From assembly GCA_964427535.1 (NCBI GenBank), contig CAYRVF010000151.1, forward strand, positions 1 through 10,543: a stretch of DNA of 10,543 bases, written 5' to 3'. The position numbers and the translations under genes are program-made. The DNA is from CAYRVF01 sp964427535 (GTDB lineage Bacteria > Chloroflexota > Ktedonobacteria > Ktedonobacterales > JADMIN01). The notes beneath the pieces are model-generated. The model worked only from the letters and a program-made list of their open reading frames with translations, was not told the origin of the DNA and did not search any database. Numbering within the stretch: position 1 is the stretch's first letter; each line of letters begins with the position of its first letter. Of the stretch, positions 1-6,428 are shown piece by piece.

Positions 1-1181
1 GCGACGACGTTCTCCATCGTCATCGGCGTGATGAAGAGCTGCCCCTGACCGAAGCCGCTCTCCGCGAGCAGGTTGTTATTGAAATCGGTCGGCTTGCCAT
101 TCGTCTGCGCATTGTAGGCGCTGCTCTGTCTGAACGCCGAATCGAAGCCGACCGGCTGCACGCTCGTCCCAGGCGTGGCGATGCCGAAACGCCGCACGTA
201 GTCGAGCCAGGTCTGTGAACCGAGCTGGACCGCCTGGCGGGCAAACACCGTGTTGTCGCTGAAGGCGTAGGCGTCTTTCAGCGTGAGCGGGAAGTGCGCA
301 ACGCCCTGCCACTCATGGAACTGAACGTAGTCGACCCAAGGAATGTGCTCGCCGTTGATGACGTAATCGGTGGCCTCGTTGAATGGGAAAGAGGTATTCA
401 GCGACGACATTCCGGAATCAAGCGCAGCGGCCAGGGTCACTGTCTTGAACGTCGAGCCAGGGTCATAGAGCGCCTGTGTCGCATGGTTCAGGAGGGGCGC
501 GTTTTGGTCTGCGACTAGCGAGGCGTAGTAGCCCGGACTGTCGATCTTGTTGGGGTCGAAGTACGGCCGGCTAACCATCGCCAAAATCTCGCCGTTCTGC
601 GGATTCTCGACGATCATGCTGCCCGGCGGGCTGGTGTTCGCTGGCTGACACGGGCTGTTCGGGTTCGACTTGTAGATCGCCGACGCGTCATAGTAGTTGT
701 TCGCTGCGGTTTGCAAGTTGAGGTCGATGGTGAGGTAGACATCCTGCCCATACTGTGGCTTGTGCAGCAGATGGTTGAGAACCTGCTGGGGGTCCTGTCC
801 GTGCTGAACGCCAGCAAGCTGATCGTTGTACGCCGCCTCGACACCGGCCGTACCATATCTGGGGCTGTCGAAGCCGAGGAGGGGCCCCAGCCCGGCATTG
901 ACCGCATCCTGATTGTATTGGCGGCGATATCCGCATGGCGCAGTGGGGTCCGCAACCGTCTGCGCCAGCACCACTCCGTTGCGGTCGAGAATCCGCCCAC
1001 GCAGTGGCGCATCGTATGGCGGGCAGGTGCGCTGATCGTAGCTTCCATGCGCCAGAACCGGACCGTTGAAGAACGCCTGATTTTGCACCTGGGTGTATGC
1101 GGCAACGCCGCTCAGGAGCAGAAAGAGCACGATAAATACGTTCATCAGCCGTCGAATGGTCACGTTCAGGTTTGCGTTCAT
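1..1181 (-). CDS. Class B penicillin-binding protein (PbpA/FtsI-type transpeptidase), C-terminus outside window
   Basis: A cell-wall DD-transpeptidase that cross-links peptidoglycan outside the membrane, usually partnered with a FtsW/RodA-type glycosyltransferase. The frame is open from ATG 1181 to the window edge (393 full codons). A short cytoplasmic N-terminus is followed by one membrane anchor (about residues 13-30) and then the class B motif RGRILDRNG (61-69). Next come a dimerisation-domain stretch SPRYGTAGVEAAY (106-118) and DVYLTIDLNLQ (147-157). The active-site motif is STFK, with nucleophile S243 and K246, and the second motif is SDN (308-310). GFGQGQLFITP (377-387) is the usual run before the third motif; that KTG motif must lie beyond position 1. 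The frame stays open upstream of 1181, but I see no better start codon there. A basic head plus one anchor matches Streptomyces-type PbpA. Three cysteines (53, 83, 178) lie in the extracytoplasmic part, which is a little unusual. The family is certain; the PbpA versus FtsI subgroup is inferred. Confidence 0.93.
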   Translation of the reverse strand, partial: MNANLNVTIRRLMNVFIVLFLLLSGVAAYTQVQNQAFFNGPVLAHGSYDQRTCPPYDAPLRGRILDRNGVVLAQTVADPTAPCGYRRQYNQDAVNAGLGPLLGFDSPRYGTAGVEAAYNDQLAGVQHGQDPQQVLNHLLHKPQYGQDVYLTIDLNLQTAANNYYDASAIYKSNPNSPCQPANTSPPGSMIVENPQNGEILAMVSRPYFDPNKIDSPGYYASLVADQNAPLLNHATQALYDPGSTFKTVTLAAALDSGMSSLNTSFPFNEATDYVINGEHIPWVDYVQFHEWQGVAHFPLTLKDAYAFSDNTVFARQAVQLGSQTWLDYVRRFGIATPGTSVQPVGFDSAFRQSSAYNAQTNGKPTDFNNNLLAESGFGQGQLFITPMTMENVV

Positions 1182-1261
1182 GCTCCATCCATCCCATACG
1201 CCGCCGCGAAGTCGTGTCGTGATCGCCTGGACTGACTCTCGCTCGTGAGCAGCCCGTAAGC

Positions 1262-1267
1262 AGTATA
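1262..1267 (-). promoter_or_regulatory. Possible -10 element of the PBP gene promoter
   Basis: Read on the minus strand, these bases are TATACT (5 of 6 match to TATAAT), within a GC-rich spacer about 80 nt upstream of the PBP start at 1181. The candidate -35 TTGGAA lies 21 nt upstream, which is too far for a standard sigma-70 promoter, so the call rests on the -10 alone. Confidence 0.25.
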
Positions 1268-1470
1268 CGCGGAAAGGTGGCGGTTGTGTTCCAAACGTAG
1301 GCCAGCCGGCCACATAGCAGACAGCCGTCGGGGTGACTCGACTCCTGTTCGGAGGAGGCGCGTGGGCCATATTGGGGTCCGCTGGCGCCTGACATGGCGT
1401 ATGCTAAAGACACCGGCGAGTTCAGCGCCGAGTCGATCGCAGGGTCTCGCGGTGCGAGGGCTGGGGTGTG

Positions 1471-1477
1471 AGAGGAG
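1471..1477 (+). promoter_or_regulatory. Shine-Dalgarno deciding the thioesterase start
   Basis: AGAGGAG ends 5 nt before ATG 1483. An in-frame GTG at 1468 overlaps this element and has no comparable ribosome binding site of its own, so the ATG is the likelier start. This removes five residues from the longest possible protein. Confidence 0.7.
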
Positions 1478-1482
1478 TGAGC

Positions 1483-1917
1483 ATGGCGGTTGAGGCAACG
1501 ACACGAGTGCGTGTGCCATTCGTCGACGTGGATAGCAGCGATCGGATTCATTACACCGGCTGGTTTCGCTACATGGAAGTCGCCGAACATACGCTGATGC
1601 GGAGCATTGGCTTCCCATACGCGACGGCGCTGCGGGACGTGGCATTTCCGCGCGTGCATCTGGAGTGTGATTTTCGCGGAGCGATTCGCTACGATGATGA
1701 GCTGGATGTCACCGCACGCGTCGAACGGGTAGGCGCCAGCTCGTGGACGGTCGCGTTTGTAGGCCGGAACGTCACCCTGGCTGCAACGCGCGGCGAGGCG
1801 CCGATTGTGGCCGAAGGCCGCATGACCATCGTTGCCATGAACCCGGCGACGGAGCGCTCTCAGCCGCTTCCCGAGGAACTGCGGCACGCGTTGGCTGGCA
1901 CAGACGCAGCGGAGTAG
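1483..1917 (+). CDS. Hotdog-fold acyl-CoA thioesterase (4HBT/YbgC/FadM-like)
   Basis: A protein of 144 residues, the usual size for a single-domain hotdog thioesterase that hydrolyses acyl-CoA to free acid and CoA in the cytoplasm. The N-terminal motif VPFVDVDSSDRIHYTGWFRY aligns with the family pattern of an aspartate, a short turn and an aromatic NY(L)RYxE. By that alignment D17 (counted from ATG 1483) is the catalytic aspartate. The central strand HLECDFRGAIRYDDEL matches the family's second conserved block. Some family positions are altered: the usual glycine after the aspartate is D, and the NY pair is GW. The substrate therefore cannot be read from the sequence, and aliphatic, aromatic and branched acyl-CoAs all remain possible. 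It stands alone between divergent and downstream promoters, so it looks monocistronic. The fold assignment is firm; the substrate is unknown. Confidence 0.85.
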   Translation: MAVEATTRVRVPFVDVDSSDRIHYTGWFRYMEVAEHTLMRSIGFPYATALRDVAFPRVHLECDFRGAIRYDDELDVTARVERVGASSWTVAFVGRNVTLAATRGEAPIVAEGRMTIVAMNPATERSQPLPEELRHALAGTDAAE

Positions 1918-1996
1918 CGCGAGATCGCATCGATGGGGCTGATGGCGGCGCTTCTCAAAGGGCGTCAGCGCGCTTTACATCGGCATCGGGCACGCT

Positions 1997-2025
1997 TTGA
2001 CAGGCCTGACACGCCACGATACAAT
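1997..2025 (+). promoter_or_regulatory. Near-consensus sigma-70 promoter of the histidine kinase operon
   Basis: A perfect -35 TTGACA (1997-2002) is separated by exactly 17 nt from a -10 TACAAT (2020-2025, 5 of 6 matches). Transcription would start near 2032, giving a leader of about 27 nt. An AAGGAG Shine-Dalgarno (2043-2048) sits 10 nt before ATG 2059. Across the -35 and spacer lie two tandem 9-mers, TGACAGGCC (1998-2006) and TGACACGCC (2007-2015), differing at one base. They could be regulator half-sites. Confidence 0.8.
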
Positions 2026-2058
2026 GCGGGTGCGTCGTTCTAAAGGAGCGGCATACCG

Positions 2059-3150
2059 ATGAACAACTCCGCCGCCGTGCGCCGCCGCCCGAATGCAGTC
2101 GCCACCGCGTTGCTGCTGGCGCGTCTCCGCGGACTGCTCGCGCTCCCCTTGCTCTATAAGGTGCTACTGGCGAACAGCATCGTCATTCTGCTGGGCGCGT
2201 CCCTCGGGACTTTCCTGGCGACGCGATTGCAACAGCAGAGCGGCGTGCTGGTGCTCATACTCTTCGTGTTGAGCGGTCTGCTGGTGAGCGTGGTCATCAA
2301 CTTCGTGCTGCTCAAGCTGGCGCTGCATCCGCTCACCCGGCTGCGCGAGACGATGCGGCAGGTGCAGGCGGGCGACCTGAGCCAGAAGGCGCAGATCACC
2401 GGGCAGGACCCAGATGCCGACCAGCTCGCCGAGGCGTTCAACACGATGCTGGCCGCCATTGAGGAACTCACGAAGACGCGCGCCAGCCAGATCCTGAGCG
2501 CTCAGGAGCAGGAGCGCAAGCGCATCGCGCGGGAACTGCACGACGAGACGAGCCAACTGCTGACCTCGCTTCTGATCAGCCTGGCGCTGATCGAGGAGTC
2601 GGTATCCACTGAGACGGCGCGGGCACGCATCGCGGATACACGCCAGCTCGCGCACCAGACGTTGCGGGCAGTGCGGAACCTGAGCATCGACGTGCGTCCT
2701 TCCGCTCTCGACGACCTGGGCTTGCTGCCTGCGTTGCGCTGGTACGTGAAAGAGTATCAGCAGAAGTGCGGCGTGGAGACGGAGTTCGTCGCGAGCGGCA
2801 TCCATGAGCGGTTTGCGGCGGAAACCGAAACGGCGATCTACCGGATCATTCAGGAATCACTCACCAATACTGCTCGTCACGCGAACGCGAAGAAGGTGTG
2901 GATCACGCTCACCCGACGCGAGGACCGGCTGTGCGCCTCTGTGCGTGACGACGGTCATGGCTTCAACGTGCAGGCCGTGATGAAGCAGCCATGGCAAGAT
3001 CGCGGACTGGGGCTCGCGGGCATGATGGAACGCGCGTCGCTGCTAGATGGTACACTAGAGGTACAGTCCGAACCTGGGCGCGGCACGGTCATCGATGTCG
3101 TGATTCCGCTCGCGCGCTCGGGGGAGCTTGAGGCGACGGCGCCTGCGTAG
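2059..3150 (+). CDS. NarL-family sensor histidine kinase (HAMP, HisKA_3, HATPase_c), intramembrane-sensing type
   Basis: A membrane-bound sensor kinase of 363 residues that autophosphorylates on histidine and passes the phosphate to the response regulator encoded next. A basic head is followed by two membrane segments (about 33-56 and 63-89) joined by only a few residues (QQQSG region), so there is no extracellular sensor domain. A HAMP linker (about 88-140) with PLTRLRETM and DQLAEAFNTM leads to the HisKA_3 dimerisation helix ERKRIARELHDETSQLL, with phospho-acceptor H161. RPSALDDLGLLPALRW (213-228) is typical of NarX/DesK/LiaS kinases. The ATPase domain has the N-box IIQESLTNTARHA (N270), the G1 box DDGHGF (297-302) and the G2 box RGLGLAGM (315-322). 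All catalytic elements are present. It has its own strong promoter and sits 4 nt before the regulator start. The signal is unknown; membrane or envelope state is a family-based guess. Confidence 0.93.
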   Translation: MNNSAAVRRRPNAVATALLLARLRGLLALPLLYKVLLANSIVILLGASLGTFLATRLQQQSGVLVLILFVLSGLLVSVVINFVLLKLALHPLTRLRETMRQVQAGDLSQKAQITGQDPDADQLAEAFNTMLAAIEELTKTRASQILSAQEQERKRIARELHDETSQLLTSLLISLALIEESVSTETARARIADTRQLAHQTLRAVRNLSIDVRPSALDDLGLLPALRWYVKEYQQKCGVETEFVASGIHERFAAETETAIYRIIQESLTNTARHANAKKVWITLTRREDRLCASVRDDGHGFNVQAVMKQPWQDRGLGLAGMMERASLLDGTLEVQSEPGRGTVIDVVIPLARSGELEATAPA

Positions 3151-3154
3151 AAGA

Positions 3155-3898
3155 ATGAGGCACATGGACGGAGACGTCAATCTTTCGGGCAATGCGCAGG
3201 ATGGAACGACGGCTGGCGCGCATGCGACGGTTGAGCCGCGGGAGACGAAGAAGATACGGGTCCTGCTGGCGGACGACCATACGATTCTGCGTGCTGGACT
3301 GCGCATGATGCTCAATGCGCAACCTGATATCGAGGTGGTGGGCGAGGCGAGTGATGGCCGCCAGGCTGTCGCCGAGGCGCAGCGCCTTGAGCCAGACCTG
3401 ATCTTGATGGACATCACGATGCCTGAGTGCAATGGCATCGAGGCGACGCGTCAGGTCAAACGCCTGCTCCCCGACATCCGCGTGCTGGTGCTGACGATGC
3501 ACGAGAACGAGGAGTACCTCTTCCAGGTGTTGCGCGCGGGCGCGGCTGGCTACATCCTCAAAGAGGCCGCCGATACCGAGCTGATCTCGGCGATTCGCGT
3601 GATCTCGACGGGCCGGTTCTACCTCTCGCCGTCGGCACAGACGCTGATGATCGGCGATTATCTCCAGCGCGTCCATCTTGGTGAGGAGCGCGATTCGTAT
3701 AGCGGTCTGACGGAGCGCGAGCGCGAGATTCTCAAACTGGTCGCCGAAGGCTATACCAACAACCAGATCGCCGAGCAGCTCTTCATTAGCCCCAAGACCG
3801 TGGACACCCACCGTACCCACGTGATGGACAAGCTCAACCTGCACAGCCGCGCCGAGCTCGTGAAATACGCGATGCGACGGGGACTGCTAGAGGGCTAG
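3155..3898 (+). CDS. NarL/LuxR-type response regulator
   Basis: A DNA-binding response regulator of 247 residues from ATG 3155, cognate to the kinase just upstream. An N-terminal tail of about 33 residues precedes the receiver domain. The receiver has acidic pair D40-D41 (ADDH), phosphorylation site D86 (LMDITMP), T114 (LTMHE) and K136 (ILKEAA). A linker leads to a LuxR-type helix-turn-helix (about 184-244) with LTEREREILKLVAEGYTNNQIAEQLFISPKTVDTH, the usual NarL core. The start is uncertain. ATG 3155 lies 4 nt past the kinase stop and ATG 3164 is an in-frame alternative; neither has a strong Shine-Dalgarno, so translational coupling to the kinase is likely. A TTG at 3128, inside the kinase gene, would add nine mostly arginine residues and is less plausible. 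Target genes cannot be read from the sequence; autoregulation of the kinase promoter is possible. Confidence 0.93.
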   Translation: MRHMDGDVNLSGNAQDGTTAGAHATVEPRETKKIRVLLADDHTILRAGLRMMLNAQPDIEVVGEASDGRQAVAEAQRLEPDLILMDITMPECNGIEATRQVKRLLPDIRVLVLTMHENEEYLFQVLRAGAAGYILKEAADTELISAIRVISTGRFYLSPSAQTLMIGDYLQRVHLGEERDSYSGLTEREREILKLVAEGYTNNQIAEQLFISPKTVDTHRTHVMDKLNLHSRAELVKYAMRRGLLEG

Positions 3899-3962
3899 CC
3901 AGTACATCGTGGACATCCTTGAGTCTGTGAGTTCAGGTTCCACGGCTGCGCATACAAAGACA

Positions 3963-4040
3963 CCGCTCAGGGCATCGCTAGCGTCGTGACGCTTTTGCGC
4001 GAGCACGTCTCGTAGTCGTGCGTGGCCTGAGCGGCGTTTT
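3963..4040 (+). terminator. Nested inverted repeats, possible terminator of the two-component operon
   Basis: In the 168-bp convergent spacer, CCGCTCAGG (3963-3971) and CCTGAGCGG (4026-4034) form a perfect 9-bp inverted repeat. Its right arm is followed by CGTTTT. Inside its loop a small hairpin, AGCGT/ACGCT (3980-3984 and 3989-3993), is followed by a T-run ending at 3996. Both T-tracts are short and the outer loop is long (54 nt), so intrinsic termination is plausible but weak. Neither structure has a T-run on the minus side, so it would act mainly on the kinase/regulator transcript. Confidence 0.4.
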
Positions 4041-4066
4041 GCGTGAAGCACATCACGCGCTATGCG

Positions 4067-5449
4067 CTAGTTGGCTGGCAGTGGCGCGAGCAGGCGCTCT
4101 GGCTCCTCCAGATAGCGGACGATGGCCCCGAGGAACTGTGCCGCCGTCGCTCCGTCTACAACGCGATGGTCGCACGAGATCGAGATCCAGGCGCCGGGGC
4201 GAACCTGAAGCTGGTCGCCGACCACCGTCGGGCGCGGCTTGATCGCTCCAAAGCCGACGATACAGACCTCCGGCGGATTCAGCAGCGGAGCGCCCGTCTC
4301 GACCGGCCCGGCAGCGCCGACGTTGGTGATGGTGATAGTGCTGCCCGTCAGCCGCTGGGCATCGAGTGTACCCGCACGTGCGCGCTCGATCAGTCCGTTT
4401 GCCTGGGTGGCGATGACATCGAGTCCGAGCGACTGTGCGTCGGCGAGCACGGGCACGAGCAGGCCGCGCTCGGTGTCGGTGGCGAGACCAACATGGATGC
4501 GCCGCTTTACGATGATGGCGTTGCCCTCATCATCCCAGCGTGAATTCATCACCGGATACGCCCGGACGGCGCGAACGAGCGCCGCCACGAAGAACGGCAG
4601 GAAGGTCAGGCGGGCGCCGGAGAATGCCGGCTCGTCTTTGAGGTGCATGCGCATCGTCGCTAGCGCCGACGCGTCGAAGAGACCGTACTCGGTGAACTGC
4701 GGAATCGCTGCGGCCTTCACCATGCGCGCCGCGATGGCCTTGCGCAAGCCGACCGTGCTGATGCGGTACTCCTCGCCGGTCTCGACCGTAGCGGAAGACG
4801 GGGAAGCAGCGGCTCCGCGCTCGAAGTCTTCCAGGCGGATGCGGCCGCCAGGGCCGGTGCCGGTAAAGGTCGCAAGGTCGACGCCACGCTCACGAGCCAT
4901 CTTGCGCACGAGTGGCGTGGCGCGTACGTCGTGTGCCGACGCGGCACTAGCGGAAGCTGCGGGTTCCGTCCGTGATGGGGTCGATGGCATGGCAGCCGGT
5001 CGAACCGGCGGAGCCTGGAATGCCGACGCGGTCGAACTGGACGCAGCTGGCGTGGGCGAGCGCCCATTGGACGGCGATACCGTTGCCGTAGATGAGACCC
5101 TTCGGCGGCGCGTGAACGTCTGCGCCGGTCCCTCCGAGCCGTAGCCGACGAGCACCGGGCCGCTCTGCTCGTTCTCCGTCGCGGCCGGCGCTCCCGCTAG
5201 CTGTCCTCCCTCGCCTGGCTCCTGGATGGTGACGAGCGGCGCACCGACTGGCACGGTCTCGCCCGGTGTCGCATGCAGCTCGCGCACAGTGCCGGTGAAG
5301 GGCGAGGGGATGTCGACCATCGCTTTCGCGGTCTCGACCTGGCAGATGGGCTGGTTCAGCGCGACCGTGTCACCGACCTTGACGAGCCACTGGACGAGCT
5401 GCGCTTCTTCGAGGCCTTCGCCCAAGTCTGGTAGTGTGAAGCGACCCAT
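4067..5449 (-). CDS. bkdC: Dihydrolipoamide acyltransferase (E2) of branched-chain 2-oxoacid dehydrogenase complex
   Basis: The E2 core of a 2-oxoacid dehydrogenase complex, 460 residues. It carries acyl groups on lipoyl-lysine from E1 and transfers them to CoA. One lipoyl domain (about 1-78) has the site ETAKAMVDIP with lipoylated K42. A variable Ala/Pro/Ser-rich linker follows, containing LVGYG and an arginine cluster. The peripheral subunit-binding domain (about 174-210) has ATPLVRKMARERGVDL and GTGPGGRIRLEDF. The catalytic domain (about 228-460) has GLRKAIAARM and the active-site motif SCDHRVVDGA with H428 and D432. The frame is open upstream to 5566, but the protein family begins at MGRFTLPDLGEG and ATG 5449 has its own ribosome binding site, so I place the start there, 4 nt past the E1beta stop. 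The acyl substrate is inferred from the neighbouring E1alpha; E2 alone could equally be of pyruvate type. No E3 gene is seen in the window. Confidence 0.93.
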   Translation of the reverse strand: MGRFTLPDLGEGLEEAQLVQWLVKVGDTVALNQPICQVETAKAMVDIPSPFTGTVRELHATPGETVPVGAPLVTIQEPGEGGQLAGAPAATENEQSGPVLVGYGSEGPAQTFTRRRRVSSTATVSPSNGRSPTPAASSSTASAFQAPPVRPAAMPSTPSRTEPAASASAASAHDVRATPLVRKMARERGVDLATFTGTGPGGRIRLEDFERGAAASPSSATVETGEEYRISTVGLRKAIAARMVKAAAIPQFTEYGLFDASALATMRMHLKDEPAFSGARLTFLPFFVAALVRAVRAYPVMNSRWDDEGNAIIVKRRIHVGLATDTERGLLVPVLADAQSLGLDVIATQANGLIERARAGTLDAQRLTGSTITITNVGAAGPVETGAPLLNPPEVCIVGFGAIKPRPTVVGDQLQVRPGAWISISCDHRVVDGATAAQFLGAIVRYLEEPERLLAPLPAN

Positions 5450-5453
5450 GATG

Positions 5454-6428
5454 CTAATACTCCCGCGTTCGGTCGACGGCTTCGAGAATGCGCTCGGCGT
5501 CGGGCAGAAACAGCTTCTCAAAGCGTGAAGGTGGATAGGGCACGGTCGGGCTGCCGATACGCTCAATCGGGGCTTCCAGCACGTCGAACAGGTCGTGCAT
5601 CAAACGCGCGGCGATCTCCGCGCCCAGGCCGAGGAAGACCGGCGCCTCGTGGACGACGACCGCTCGTCGTGTCTTGCGTACGGAATCGGCGATAGCGTCC
5701 ATGTCCAGAGGCGAGAGGCTGCGCAGATCCACGACTTCAAGCGACGTGCCCTCCGATGCGGCGGTCTCGGCCGCCGCGAGCGCGACCTGCACGGTGGGGC
5801 CATAGGCGATCACGGTCACATCTGTGCCTTCGCGTGCGATGCGCGCCCGGTCGAGCGGGAGGGGCGCCAGCGGGAGCTCGACGTCCTGACGTGACCAGTA
5901 CCGCGCCTTCGGCTCCAGAAAGATGACCGGGTCGGGGTCCTGAATGGCGGCGGTCAGCAGGGCATAGGCGTCCGCTGGTGTCGATGGCGAGACGACCTTG
6001 AGGCCCGCCGTGTGGGCATAGTACGTCTCAGGACTCTCGGAATGCTGCTCGATGGCGCCGATGTTGCCGCCATAGGGAATGCGGATGACGAGCTGCATGT
6101 TGACCGCGCCGTTCGTGCGGGTGTGGTACTTGGCGATGTTGCTCGTCACCTGCTGGAAGGACGGATACGAGAAGGCGTCGAATTGCATCTCGGCGACCGG
6201 GCGAAAGCCCTTCATCGCAAGGCCGAGCGCGAGCGCCGCGATGCTCGATTCGGCGAGCGGCGTGTTGAAGACCCGCTCGGCGCCAAAGGTATCGCGCAGT
6301 CCATCGGTCACGCGGAAGACGCCGCCGAGCTTTCCGACGTCCTCGCCGAAGATCAGCACGCGGTCACTCGCCGCAAGTGAGTCGTAGAGCGCCTGATTGA
6401 GCGCCTTGCCCATTGTAAGCGTGGTCAT
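5454..6428 (-). CDS. bkdB: 2-oxoacid dehydrogenase E1 beta subunit (branched-chain type)
   Basis: The beta subunit of the thiamine-diphosphate-dependent E1 heterotetramer, 324 residues, the normal family size. N-terminal TMGKALNQAL and FGEDVGKLGGVFRVTDGL are the usual E1beta opening. NTPLAESSIAALALGLAMKGFRPVAE includes the conserved glutamate (E60 region) that activates the cofactor. EQHSESPETYYAHTAGLKVVSPSTP (about 127-151) is the HSxSPE block around the active-site entrance. The C-terminal transketolase domain carries VVDLRSLSPLD and the VVHEAP motif. The start codon overlaps the E1alpha stop by 4 nt (ATGA), with GGAGG seven nt upstream inside E1alpha, so the two subunits are probably translated in coupled, equal amounts. 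E1beta sequences of pyruvate and branched-chain enzymes are close; the branched-chain call leans on E1alpha. Confidence 0.93.
   Translation of the reverse strand: MTTLTMGKALNQALYDSLAASDRVLIFGEDVGKLGGVFRVTDGLRDTFGAERVFNTPLAESSIAALALGLAMKGFRPVAEMQFDAFSYPSFQQVTSNIAKYHTRTNGAVNMQLVIRIPYGGNIGAIEQHSESPETYYAHTAGLKVVSPSTPADAYALLTAAIQDPDPVIFLEPKARYWSRQDVELPLAPLPLDRARIAREGTDVTVIAYGPTVQVALAAAETAASEGTSLEVVDLRSLSPLDMDAIADSVRKTRRAVVVHEAPVFLGLGAEIAARLMHDLFDVLEAPIERIGSPTVPYPPSRFEKLFLPDAERILEAVDRTREY
5460..5464 (-). promoter_or_regulatory. Shine-Dalgarno deciding the E2 start
   Basis: GGGAG on the minus strand, inside the last codons of the E1beta gene and 10 nt before ATG 5449. It supports the internal ATG over the 39-codon longer open frame that begins at 5566 within E1beta. 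That extension has no lipoyl-domain sequence and would overlap E1beta by more than 100 nt. Confidence 0.6.

Larger units (their letters stand above)
1182..1482. other. Divergent intergenic region between PBP and thioesterase genes
   Basis: This 301-bp spacer lies between the two divergent start codons. I see no convincing gene or RNA in it. The frames open across it are arginine/proline/serine-rich shadows with no recognisable motif. It must carry the promoters of both flanking genes. The only core-promoter-like element I can point to is TATACT on the minus strand (1262-1267), about 80 nt upstream of the PBP start, without a clear -35 at the right distance. For the thioesterase I see no near-consensus promoter, only a weak TATGCT near 1399-1404. 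Nothing resembles a riboswitch. Confidence 0.5.

Noticed and set aside
688..1887. Long minus-strand open frame (399 codons) across the PBP start and the thioesterase
   Set aside because: Its translation is Arg/Pro/His-rich with no family motif, it covers two well-supported genes in other frames, and the real PBP frame reads cleanly through the same region.
1957..1976. Imperfect hairpin after the thioesterase as a terminator
   Set aside because: The AAAG/CTTT and GCG/CGC pairing has a G-G mismatch and no T-run follows, so there is not enough support.
3089..3844. Minus-strand open frame (251 codons) opposite the response regulator
   Set aside because: It is the antisense shadow of a regulator with complete receiver and helix-turn-helix domains.
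4239..5144. Plus-strand open frame (301 codons) antisense to E2
   Set aside because: Its Ser/Ala/Arg-rich composition is the antisense of the E2 linker and catalytic domain; no motif and no ribosome binding context.
5450..5566. 39-codon N-terminal extension of E2 starting at 5566
   Set aside because: It overlaps E1beta coding sequence, has no signal peptide or lipoyl-domain sequence, and the family start MGRFTLPDLGEG follows its own Shine-Dalgarno at 5449.
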